DNA from: Acidobacteriota bacterium
GTDB taxonomy: Bacteria; Acidobacteriota; Thermoanaerobaculia; UBA5066
Length of the DNA: 64,000 nt
Assembly (NCBI GenBank): GCA_016716715.1
Contig: JADJVE010000019.1
Coordinates: 1-64,000, forward strand
Reading direction: 5' to 3'
Made by a program: the position numbers and the translations under genes. The notes under the pieces are model-generated. The model ran no database searches. It saw only the letters and a program-made list of their open reading frames with translations, and was not told the origin of the DNA. Of this stretch, positions 34,453 to 42,003 are shown piece by piece. Each line of letters begins with the position of its first letter. Positions within the stretch are counted from its first letter, which is position 1.

Positions 34453-36306
34453 TCAGGCGGCGGCTTCGCGGTCCTTGAGCTGGAGCGCGTACAGGCGGGC
34501 GTAGAGCCCGCCCTTCTCGAGCAGCTCGGCATGCGTGCCGGACTCCTTCACCTCGCCGTGCGAGAGGACGAGGATCCGGTCGGCGCGCACGATCGTCGAG
34601 AGGCGGTGGGCGACGACGAGCGACGTGCGGCCCGCGAGGACGCGCTGCACGGCCCGCTCGATCGTCTTCTCCGTCTCCGGGTCGACCGAGGACGTCGCCT
34701 CGTCGAGGATCAGGATGCGCGGGTCTCGGGCGAGCGCGCGCGCGAACGAGACGAGCTGCTTTTCGCCGACCGAGAGGCCGCCGCCGCGCTCCGTGAGCTT
34801 CGCGTCGAGCCCGCCCGGGATCCGCGCGAGGAGCGGCCCGAGCCCGACCTCGCGGCAGGCCTCCTCGATCCGCGCGCGCGGCATGTCGGGGTCGAAGAAA
34901 GAGACGTTTTCCGCGATCGTGCCCGTGAAGAGGAAGGTGTCCTGCAGGACGATTCCGAAGTGCTCGCGCAGCCGCACGGGGTGGTAGCGGCGGACGTCCT
35001 CGCCGTCGACGAGGACGCGGCCCGAGGTCACGTCGTAGAAGCGCAGCAGGACGTTCAGGATCGTGGACTTGCCGGCGCCCGTCGCGCCGACGAGCGCGAC
35101 CGTCTGGCCCGGCGGCACGTGGAACGAGACGCCCTTGAGGATCTCCTCGCCCGCTTTATAGGAGAACCGCACGTCCTCGAACGCGATCTCGCCGCGCAGC
35201 GGCCCGGCCGGGACGACGGGGTTTGCCGGGGCGGTGATCGCGGGCTGGGCGTCGAGAAGCTGGAAGATCCGCTCGGACGACGCCATCGCGGCCTGCAGGA
35301 TGTTGTATTTCTCCGAGAGGTCCATGAGCGGCCGGTAGAAACGCTTGCTGTACTGGAGGAACGCGACGACGGCGCCGATCGTCATGTGCCCGCGCAGCAC
35401 CTGCCAGCCGCCGTACCAGACGATGGAGGCCATGCCGAGCGCCGAGAGGAAGTCGAGCGCGGGGTAGAAGACCGAGTAGTAGAAGATCGACTCGATGTTC
35501 GCGACGCGGTGCGCGTCGTTGACCTCGGCGAACGCCTTCGCGGCGACGCGCTCGCGGCGGAAGAGCTGGACGATCGCGATTCCGGAGATGTGCTCCTGCA
35601 GGAACGCGTTCACGCGCGCGATCTTCACGCGCACGTCGCGGTAGGTGTCGCGCGCGCCCTTGCGGAACCAGTTCGTGACCCAGAGCATCGGGAGCAGGAT
35701 CCCGAACGTGATCGCGGCGAGCGACGGATCGAGCGCGAAGAGGATGCCGACGATCCCGGCGAGCACGACGACGTCGCCGAGCAGCGCGACGAAGCCGGAC
35801 GTGAAGAGCTCGTTCAGGGCGTCGACGTCCGTCGTGAGGCGCGTCATGAGCCGCCCGACGGGAGTCCGGTCGAAGACGGCGACGTCCGCGCGCTGGAGGT
35901 GGCCGAAGATCCGCGTCCGGAGGTCGTACATGACGCCCTGGCCCATCGTGGACGTCCACCAGACCATGACCATCATGAGGACGAACGCGAGGAGCGCCGT
36001 CGCGATGGAGAGGGCCGCGATCCACTCGATGCCGTGGCCGCCCGCGAGGTCGATCCCGAAGACGGCGAAGAAGCGGTCGACGCCCTTTGCGGCGGGCCCG
36101 GCGCCCGTGCGCTCGCGCGTGAGCACGAGGTCGATGGCGGCGGCCGTCAGGAGCGGGCCCGCGAGCTGCGCGAGGGACTCGAGGAGGAGCACCGCGAGCG
36201 AGCCCGCCGCGTAGGCACGGTACGGCTTCGCGAGGCCGAAGAGCCGGCGCAGGAGGCGCGGCTCGACGGCCTTCCCGAGGACCTCTTCCTCGTGGTGGTC
36301 GGCCAT
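34453..36306 (-). CDS. ABC exporter half, catalytically competent site
   Basis: 618 codons. Six-helix ABC membrane domain (residues ~20-340), then NBD: GATGAGKST Walker A, Q-loop GIVLQDTFLFTGTIAENV, signature LSVGEKQL (degenerate Gly-Gly-Gln to Val-Gly-Glu), Walker B ILILDEATSSVD with the catalytic Glu, VVAHRLSTI H-loop. It overlaps the stop of its partner by 1 base. A heterodimeric multidrug- or lipid-type exporter of the BmrCD/TM287-288 kind. Confidence 0.92.
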   Translation of the reverse strand: MADHHEEEVLGKAVEPRLLRRLFGLAKPYRAYAAGSLAVLLLESLAQLAGPLLTAAAIDLVLTRERTGAGPAAKGVDRFFAVFGIDLAGGHGIEWIAALSIATALLAFVLMMVMVWWTSTMGQGVMYDLRTRIFGHLQRADVAVFDRTPVGRLMTRLTTDVDALNELFTSGFVALLGDVVVLAGIVGILFALDPSLAAITFGILLPMLWVTNWFRKGARDTYRDVRVKIARVNAFLQEHISGIAIVQLFRRERVAAKAFAEVNDAHRVANIESIFYYSVFYPALDFLSALGMASIVWYGGWQVLRGHMTIGAVVAFLQYSKRFYRPLMDLSEKYNILQAAMASSERIFQLLDAQPAITAPANPVVPAGPLRGEIAFEDVRFSYKAGEEILKGVSFHVPPGQTVALVGATGAGKSTILNVLLRFYDVTSGRVLVDGEDVRRYHPVRLREHFGIVLQDTFLFTGTIAENVSFFDPDMPRARIEEACREVGLGPLLARIPGGLDAKLTERGGGLSVGEKQLVSFARALARDPRILILDEATSSVDPETEKTIERAVQRVLAGRTSLVVAHRLSTIVRADRILVLSHGEVKESGTHAELLEKGGLYARLYALQLKDREAAA

Positions 36307-38033
36307 CAGGCGGCCTCCATCTCTTCGGCGAGGCGCTGGCGCTCGGCGATGGCGGCGTAGACGCCGCCCTTCGCGAGCAGCTCGTCGTGCGTGCCGGTCT
36401 CGGCGACCCGGCCGTGGTCGAGGACGACGAGGAAGTCCGCGTTGCGGAGCGTGGACAGGCGGTGCGAGACGAGAAAGACGGTTCTTCCCCCCGCGGCGGC
36501 GCGGAGGCCCTGGAGGATGCGAGCTTCCGTCTCCGTGTCGACGGAGGAGAGCGCGTCGTCGAGGACGAGGATCGGCGCATCCGACAGAAGCGCGCGCGCG
36601 AGCGCCGTGCGCTGCTTCTGGCCGCCCGAGAGCGTGATCCCGCGCTCGCCCACGATCGTGTCGAGGCCCTTCGGGAAGCGCGCGACGTCGGGCGCGAGGC
36701 CGGCTGCGAGGACGGCGGCCTCGACCTCGGAGCGCGAGGCGTCCGGCCTGGCGAACGCGACGTTCGAGGCGAGCGTGTCGGAGAAAAGGAACGTCTCCTG
36801 CGGGACGACGGCGATGCTCTTCCTGACGAGCGGGAGCGGCTCTTTCGAGAGGTCGCGCCCGCCGATGAAGACCGATCCCGCGGGCGGGTCGTCCACGCGC
36901 AGGAGGAGGTTCAGGAGCGTCGACTTGCCCGAGCCCGTGCGGCCGACGATCGCGACCGTGCTCCCCGCGGGAACGCGGAATGAGACGTCCTCGAGGACCG
37001 GCCGTTCGGCGTAGCTCCACGTGAGGTGCCGGAATTCCACGTCGCCCGCCAGCGGCGCACCGCCCTCGGCCTCCTCGGGAAGCGGAGCCGCCTCCCAGAC
37101 GTCCATCATCCGGTTCCACGAGGCCGTACCGCGCTGCCAGAGGTTCACGACCCAGCCGAGCGCGATCGCGGGCCAGATGAGCTCCATCATGTAGAGGTTG
37201 AACTCGACGTAGCGTGCGACCGAGAGCTTGCCCGCGAGGATGAAGCGGCCGCCTGCCCACAGCGTGAGCGCGAAGCCGAGGCCGACGAGGAACTGCAGGA
37301 GCGGGAAGAACAGCGCGTTCAGCCGCGCGAGGCCGAGGTTGCGGCGCCGGAACTCGCGGTTGTTCGCGTCGAACCGCGCCGCCTCGCGCTCCTCGCGTGC
37401 GAACGCGCGCACCAGCCGCTGGCCCGTGAAGTTCTCCTGCGCCTCCGCGGAGATCTCGCTGAAGAACTCCTGGATCTTCGTGAAGCGCTTGTGCGTCGCC
37501 TGGCCCATGACCTTCGTCGCGATCGCGATCACCGGAAAGACGGCGAGCGCCACGCCCGTGAGCGCGGGCGACACCTGGAACATGAGGACGAGCGACACCG
37601 TTCCGACGAGGAGCGTGTTGCCGGCCTGCATGATCCCGGGGCCGAGCAGCATCCGCACGGCCGAGAGGTCGTTGACGGCGCGGCTCATGAGGTCGCCGAC
37701 GCGGTTCCGGCGGTACCAGACGGGCGGCAGGCGCAGAAGGTGCGCGAAGAGGTCCTGCCGCATCTCGTACTCGATGTCGCGCGAGGCGCCGATCAGGAGG
37801 CGGCGCGTCAGGAAGAGGGCGATCGCGTCGCCGACGGCGAGGAGGACGATGTACGCGGAGAGGCGGAAGAGGCGTTCCGACGTGACGCCGGTGCCCAGCT
37901 CCTCGATGGCGCGGCGGACGAGGCCCGGCATCGCGAGAAACAGGCCCGTCGAAGCGAGCATCGTCCCGAAGCCGGCGAGGTACACCCCGGGCCGGCGGCG
38001 GAAATACGCGAGGAAACGGGGGAGGTCTCTCAT
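36306..38033 (-). CDS. ABC exporter half, degenerate Walker B
   Basis: 576 codons from ATG 38033. Membrane domain at residues ~15-310, NBD with GRTGSGKST, Q-loop AVVPQETFLFSDTLASNV, canonical signature LSGGQKQR, Walker B ILVLDDALSSVD and H-loop LVSHRLSTL. The catalytic Glu is replaced by Asp (LDDA), as in one half of heterodimeric exporters, while the partner has the defective signature. Together they form one competent and one degenerate ATP site. Divergent from the copper ATPase gene. Confidence 0.92.
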   Translation of the reverse strand: MRDLPRFLAYFRRRPGVYLAGFGTMLASTGLFLAMPGLVRRAIEELGTGVTSERLFRLSAYIVLLAVGDAIALFLTRRLLIGASRDIEYEMRQDLFAHLLRLPPVWYRRNRVGDLMSRAVNDLSAVRMLLGPGIMQAGNTLLVGTVSLVLMFQVSPALTGVALAVFPVIAIATKVMGQATHKRFTKIQEFFSEISAEAQENFTGQRLVRAFAREEREAARFDANNREFRRRNLGLARLNALFFPLLQFLVGLGFALTLWAGGRFILAGKLSVARYVEFNLYMMELIWPAIALGWVVNLWQRGTASWNRMMDVWEAAPLPEEAEGGAPLAGDVEFRHLTWSYAERPVLEDVSFRVPAGSTVAIVGRTGSGKSTLLNLLLRVDDPPAGSVFIGGRDLSKEPLPLVRKSIAVVPQETFLFSDTLASNVAFARPDASRSEVEAAVLAAGLAPDVARFPKGLDTIVGERGITLSGGQKQRTALARALLSDAPILVLDDALSSVDTETEARILQGLRAAAGGRTVFLVSHRLSTLRNADFLVVLDHGRVAETGTHDELLAKGGVYAAIAERQRLAEEMEAA

Positions 38034-38091
38034 CCGGGAAAGAGAAGGCCGCGCAGCGCGCGGCCCGTTCTCCAGGTGCGAATATACAGGA

Positions 38092-38367
38092 ATGGAGCAC
38101 GTCGATCCCGTCTGCGGCATGAAGGTCGATCCCGCCCGCGCCGCGGCGACGGTGCACTGGGGCGACAGGGACTGGTACTTCTGCGCGAAGAGCTGCGCGG
38201 AGAAATTCAGAAGAGACCCGGAAAGATTTTCTTTGAAAGTGAAGAGTGAAGAGTCGTTTGAGCCCATGACGTTTCCAGCAGGCATGGGCCTGCCGAGCCT
38301 GACGTTGCCCGCCGCGTCACCCGCGCCGATGGCCTCGCCGGCGCCTGCTGCCCTCTTCACCTTCTAA
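38092..38367 (+). CDS. YHS-domain N-terminal piece of the copper ATPase
   Basis: 91 residues from ATG 38092: HVDPVCGMKVDPARAAATV and DWYFCAKSCAEKFRRDPERF, a YHS metal-binding domain, then a Pro/Ala linker. The stop (38365) lies inside a repeat copy. In the +1 frame the sequence runs SPSKKSSLSSSSSKWICPMDPEV into the ATPase, which is the normal order YHS - CPMDPEV - transporter. So one extra base, or two missing bases, in the linker (38270-38350) probably splits a single gene. Confidence 0.8.
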   Translation: MEHVDPVCGMKVDPARAAATVHWGDRDWYFCAKSCAEKFRRDPERFSLKVKSEESFEPMTFPAGMGLPSLTLPAASPAPMASPAPAALFTF

Positions 38368-38397
38368 GAAATCTTCTCTTTCTTCTTCTTCCTCGAA
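38221..38397. repeat. Dispersed AT-rich repeat, convergent pair in copA 5' region
   Basis: Plus-oriented copy 38221-38253 (GATTTTCTTTGAAAGTGAAG inside it) and minus-oriented copy 38353-38397 (ACCTTCTAAGAAATCTTCTC inside it), starts 132 bp apart. The TAA in the second copy is the stop of the YHS frame. Confidence 0.75.
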
Positions 38398-38410
38398 GTG
38401 GATCTGCCCG

Positions 38411-40513
38411 ATGGACCCCGAGGTGGTGTCGGACGTGCCGGCCGCGTGTCCGATCTGCGGGATGGCGCTGGAGCCGGCCGTCGCGACGGGAAATGAGGGA
38501 AATCCCGAGCTGGACGACATGGCGAAGCGTTTTCGCGTCGCGCTGGGGCTGACACTTCCGCTGTTTTTCTTCGAAATGAGCGCGATGGCCGGGCTGCGGC
38601 TCTTCGAAGGCGTCCCGCCGCGCCTCAACCTGCTCGTCCAGCTGGCCCTCGCAACCCCGGTCGTCCTCTGGTGCGGGAAGCCGTTCTTCGAGCGCGCCTG
38701 GCTTTCTCTGAAGACGCGGAACTTCAACATGTTCACGCTCATTGGCCTCGGGACCGGCGCGGCATACCTGTACAGCCTGGTCCGGACGGCGCAGGCCTTC
38801 TTACCCATTCAAAGAAATTCTTCTCTTCCTCTTCATTCCCCGGTTCATGACGTCTACTTCGAGGCCGCGGCCGGCATCGTCACGCTCGTCCTCCTCGGGC
38901 AGGTCCTCGAGCTCCGCGCCCGCGCGAAAACCTCCGGGGCGATCCGCGAGCTGCTCGGCCTCGCGCCGGACACGGCGCGCGTCGTGCGGAAGGGCGCCGA
39001 GGTCGACGTCCCGCTCGACGAGGTCATGAAGGGCGACGTCCTGCGCGTGCGTCCCGGCGAGCGCGTGCCCGTGGACGGCGCCGTGACCGAGGGCGCGAGC
39101 GCCGTCGACGAGTCGATGCTCTCGGGCGAGCCGATGCCCGTCGAAGTGGGGCCCGGCGCGAAGGTGACGGGAGGGACGCTCAACGGCACGGGCAGTTTCC
39201 TCATGCGCGCCGAGCGCGTGGGGGCCGACACCGTACTCGCGCGAATCGTCGCGCTCGTGGGCGAGGCGCAGCGCAGCCGCGCCCCCGTTCAGCGCCTCGC
39301 GGACCGCGTCGCGGGGATCTTCGTGCCCGCGGTCGTGGCGGCCGCGGCGGTCACGGCGCTCGCCTGGGGTATCTTCGGCCCCGAGCCGCGCCTTCCGCAC
39401 GCGCTCGTGAACGCCGTCGCGGTCCTCATCATCGCGTGTCCGTGCGCCCTCGGTCTCGCGACGCCGATGTCCGTCATGGTCGGCATCGGCCGCGGCGCGA
39501 AGACGGGCGTCCTCTTCCGCGACGCGGCGGCGCTCGAGACGCTCGGGCAGTGCGACACGATGGTCCTCGACAAGACGGGGACGCTCACGGAGGGGAAGCC
39601 GAAGATCGTGGAGACCCGCGCCTTCGGCGCATTCGATGAAAGTGAATTGCTGCGGCTGGCCGCTTCGCTGGAGCGCGCGAGCGAGCACCCCCTCGCGGCG
39701 GCCGTCACCGGGGCAGCCGAGGCCGCGGGCCTGACTCTTTCACCTTCAAAGGAATTCTCTTCTCTCCCAGGCAAGGGCATCCAGGGCAAGGTGGACGAAC
39801 GCCACGTCCAGCTCGGTTCCCTTTCACTATTCGAAGAAGATCTTCAGCGGCGTTTCCCTCGCGAGATGCTGGAGGCAGCAGACGAATGGAGGCGAAAGGC
39901 GGCCACGGTCCTCTTCGTCGCAGTCGACGGCCAGCCCGCGGGCTTCCTCGCCGCGGCCGACCCGCTCAAGGTTTCTGCGAAAGCCGCGATTACCGACCTG
40001 AAGGCGCTGGGTCTCCGCGTCGTCATGCTCACCGGCGACGCCGAGGCGACGGCTCGCGCCGTCGCTGCCGAGGCGGGAATCGAGGAGGTCGTGGCGGGCG
40101 TCCTGCCGGCCGGCAAGGCCGACGCCGTCGCGCGCCTGAAGGCGTCCGGCGCGCGCGTGGCGATGGCGGGAGACGGCGTGAACGACGCGCCCGCGCTCGC
40201 GGGCGCGGACGTCGGGATCGCCATGGGGACCGGGTCGGACGTGGCAATCGAGAGCTCGTCGGCGACCCTCGTGGGCGGCGACGTCGCCGCGCTCCCGAGG
40301 GCCGTGCGGCTCTCTCGCGCGACGCTCCGCAACATCCGGCAGAACCTGTTCTTCGCGTTCGTCTACAACGTCGTCGGCGTCCCCGTGGCCGCGGGCGTTC
40401 TCTACCCGGCCTTCGGCCTCCTCCTGTCGCCCGTACTCGCGAGCGCCGCGATGACGTTCAGCTCGCTCTCGGTCGTGGGAAACGCGCTGCGCCTGCGGAG
40501 CGTCCGCCTCTAG
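38411..40513 (+). CDS. copA: Copper-translocating P1B-type ATPase (main part)
   Basis: 700 residues from the Met of CPMDPEV; the frame is open upstream. It has a second metal motif CPICGMALEP, eight membrane helices, AVLIIACPCALGLATP (CPC), the phosphorylation site DKTGTLTEGKPK, SEHPLAAAV (HP of the N domain), SMLSGEPMPV (actuator TGE-like), GDGVNDAPALAGADVGIAMG, and the last helices with YNVVGVP and MTFSSLSVVGNALRLR, typical of Cu(I) pumps. It exports Cu(I) from the cytoplasm or delivers it for oxidase assembly. It sits divergent to the ABC exporter and carries three further repeat copies in frame. Confidence 0.95.
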   Translation: MDPEVVSDVPAACPICGMALEPAVATGNEGNPELDDMAKRFRVALGLTLPLFFFEMSAMAGLRLFEGVPPRLNLLVQLALATPVVLWCGKPFFERAWLSLKTRNFNMFTLIGLGTGAAYLYSLVRTAQAFLPIQRNSSLPLHSPVHDVYFEAAAGIVTLVLLGQVLELRARAKTSGAIRELLGLAPDTARVVRKGAEVDVPLDEVMKGDVLRVRPGERVPVDGAVTEGASAVDESMLSGEPMPVEVGPGAKVTGGTLNGTGSFLMRAERVGADTVLARIVALVGEAQRSRAPVQRLADRVAGIFVPAVVAAAAVTALAWGIFGPEPRLPHALVNAVAVLIIACPCALGLATPMSVMVGIGRGAKTGVLFRDAAALETLGQCDTMVLDKTGTLTEGKPKIVETRAFGAFDESELLRLAASLERASEHPLAAAVTGAAEAAGLTLSPSKEFSSLPGKGIQGKVDERHVQLGSLSLFEEDLQRRFPREMLEAADEWRRKAATVLFVAVDGQPAGFLAAADPLKVSAKAAITDLKALGLRVVMLTGDAEATARAVAAEAGIEEVVAGVLPAGKADAVARLKASGARVAMAGDGVNDAPALAGADVGIAMGTGSDVAIESSSATLVGGDVAALPRAVRLSRATLRNIRQNLFFAFVYNVVGVPVAAGVLYPAFGLLLSPVLASAAMTFSSLSVVGNALRLRSVRL
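38798..38836 (-). repeat. Dispersed AT-rich repeat inside copA
   Basis: Minus-oriented copy (ACCCATTCAAAGAAATTCTT at its core) read in frame as PIQRNSSLPLHS in a loop between membrane helices. No plus-oriented partner within 200 bp. Confidence 0.65.
39736..39846. repeat. Dispersed AT-rich repeat, two copies in the copA N domain
   Basis: Two minus-oriented copies (39736-39767 and 39819-39846), starts 83 bp apart but in the same direction, unlike the other pairs. They encode LSPSKEFSSLPGKG and LSLFEEDLQRR, at ordinary family positions and with no visible insertion. Confidence 0.65.
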
Positions 40514-40581
40514 ACGCCTGATTCCGGCGCATCATGGCCGCCGGCCCCCGGCCGAGCCGAAGCTGAACCCGGGGGTGTCCC

Positions 40582-41136
40582 ATGTCCATGACCCAGGCCG
40601 CGCTGCTGGTCGCCCTCTTCGCCCTCGTCGTAGGCGGCGTCGTGCTGCTGCGCACGTGGTGGGCGTGGAGGCAGAGACGCCTCATCACGTGCCCGGAAAA
40701 CGAGCAGCCCGCGGCCGTGCGCGTGAGTGCGCTCGGCGCCGCGGCCGGCTCGCTGGCCGGACACCCGCACCTCAAGCTCTCGGAGTGCTCGCGCTGGCCC
40801 GAGAAGAAGGACTGCGGGCAGGAGTGCCTCCGCCAGATCGAGAGGGGGCCGGGCGAGTGCCTCGTGCGGACTCTCGTGGCGCGCTGGTACGAGGACAAGG
40901 GCTGTGTCTGCTGTGGCAAGCCGATTCACGACGTGGCGTGGGCGGACCAGCGTCCGGGTCTGCGCGCTCCGGACGGCGCATTCCTGGCATGGCCGGACGT
41001 GCCGCCCGAGGCGCTGCCCGAGCTCTTCAAGACGCACGCGCCGGTCTGCTGGAATTGCCTCGTCGTGCAGAAGGTCGCGCGCGATCACCCGGACGACGTG
41101 ACGGTCCGCCCGCCGCGGGAGCAGCTGTACAGCTAG
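40582..41136 (+). CDS. Cys-rich membrane-anchored protein, unknown
   Basis: 184 residues from ATG 40582 with GGGGGTG upstream. One N-terminal membrane helix (AALLVALFALVVGGVVLL), then LITCPENEQPAAVRVSALG, KLSECSRWPEKKDCGQECLRQI, GECLVRTLVARWYEDKGCVCCGKP and APVCWNCLVVQK. Ten cysteines, several in C-x2/3-C pairs, suggest metal or redox binding. It directly follows copA on the same strand, so a role in copper handling is possible but only by position. Confidence 0.7.
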   Translation: MSMTQAALLVALFALVVGGVVLLRTWWAWRQRRLITCPENEQPAAVRVSALGAAAGSLAGHPHLKLSECSRWPEKKDCGQECLRQIERGPGECLVRTLVARWYEDKGCVCCGKPIHDVAWADQRPGLRAPDGAFLAWPDVPPEALPELFKTHAPVCWNCLVVQKVARDHPDDVTVRPPREQLYS

Positions 41137-41199
41137 CCGGCCGGAAATTCCCTGCGAAATCCCGAGGACTTCCGCGTCCCCGGGCCCCACGTTTCGGTC

Positions 41200-42003
41200 A
41201 TGGGAGCCGTCCGCAAGCCGAACTTCGAGCTCTCGAAGTGGTACTTCGACGCGGTGGGGGATGACGGCGAGGTCTTCATCGGCTATCGCGCGAACCTGCG
41301 CTGGAGGCGGCTCGCGGTCTCGTACGCCGCGGCCCTGACCGGCGGGGCTCACGAGACGCGGACTGCGTCGATCATGAGGTCCGAACAGGAGCCGGTCCTG
41401 CGAACGGGCTCCCTCGCGTGGGCGGCGCCGGCGCTCGACATCGAGGGGACGTGGACTGCGGACGCGCCTGCGCTCCTTCGGACGCTCTACGACTGCCCCG
41501 ACGGGTCGGTCGTCTGGGCCTGCCTCTTCCCGCGCGCGCGGGCCGGCGTACGGATCGGTTCGCGCGAGATCCGCGGTTTCGGCTACGCCGAGCGCCTCGA
41601 GATGACGCTGCCGCCCTGGAGGCTGCCGCTCGAGACGCTGCGATGGGGGCGGTTCCTGTCTCCGGACCGGTTCGTCGTCTGGATCGACTGGCAGGCGCCG
41701 GAACGCTCGCGCACGTGGGTGTTCGTGGACGGGATCGAAGCGCGGGAAGCGGGGGTTTCGGACGAAGAGATTTCTTTTGAAGGGGGAAGAATTCGGCTCC
41801 CTTCGGCGAGCCGGTTGTCGCTGCGCGCCGGCCGCGTCTCCGACCTTCTAAGAGATCTTCCTCTTTCTCTCCTTCTTCGTCTCTTTCGTCGCGCGCGCGC
41901 CGTCCACGAGACCAAGTGGCGGACGCGGGGCGTTCTCGAATGCTTCGGCGCGCCGGCCGTCGAGGGCTGGGCGATTCACGAAGTCGTGAGGTTCAGGACA
42001 TGA
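41200..42003 (+). CDS. Possible CrtC/AttH-like (lipocalin-fold) protein
   Basis: 267 residues from ATG 41200. The stretch ELSKWYFDAVGDDGEVFIGY, the repeated short beta-strand pattern and LEMTLPPWRLPLETLRWGRFL recall the CrtC/AttH (hydroxyneurosporene synthase-like) family, whose members form two lipocalin-like barrels. The match is loose. No catalytic residues can be named. The stop overlaps the next start (ATGA), so it is co-translated with the three-domain membrane protein. Two repeat copies encode the C-terminal region. Confidence 0.55.
   Translation: MGAVRKPNFELSKWYFDAVGDDGEVFIGYRANLRWRRLAVSYAAALTGGAHETRTASIMRSEQEPVLRTGSLAWAAPALDIEGTWTADAPALLRTLYDCPDGSVVWACLFPRARAGVRIGSREIRGFGYAERLEMTLPPWRLPLETLRWGRFLSPDRFVVWIDWQAPERSRTWVFVDGIEAREAGVSDEEISFEGGRIRLPSASRLSLRAGRVSDLLRDLPLSLLLRLFRRARAVHETKWRTRGVLECFGAPAVEGWAIHEVVRFRT
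41762..41888. repeat. Dispersed AT-rich repeat, convergent pair
   Basis: Plus-oriented copy 41762-41792 (GAGATTTCTTTTGAAGGGGG) and minus-oriented copy 41841-41888 (ACCTTCTAAGAGATCTTCCT), starts 79 bp apart, in the 3' third of the 41200 gene. Encoded as DEEISFEGG and DLLRDLPLSLLLRLF. Confidence 0.75.
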
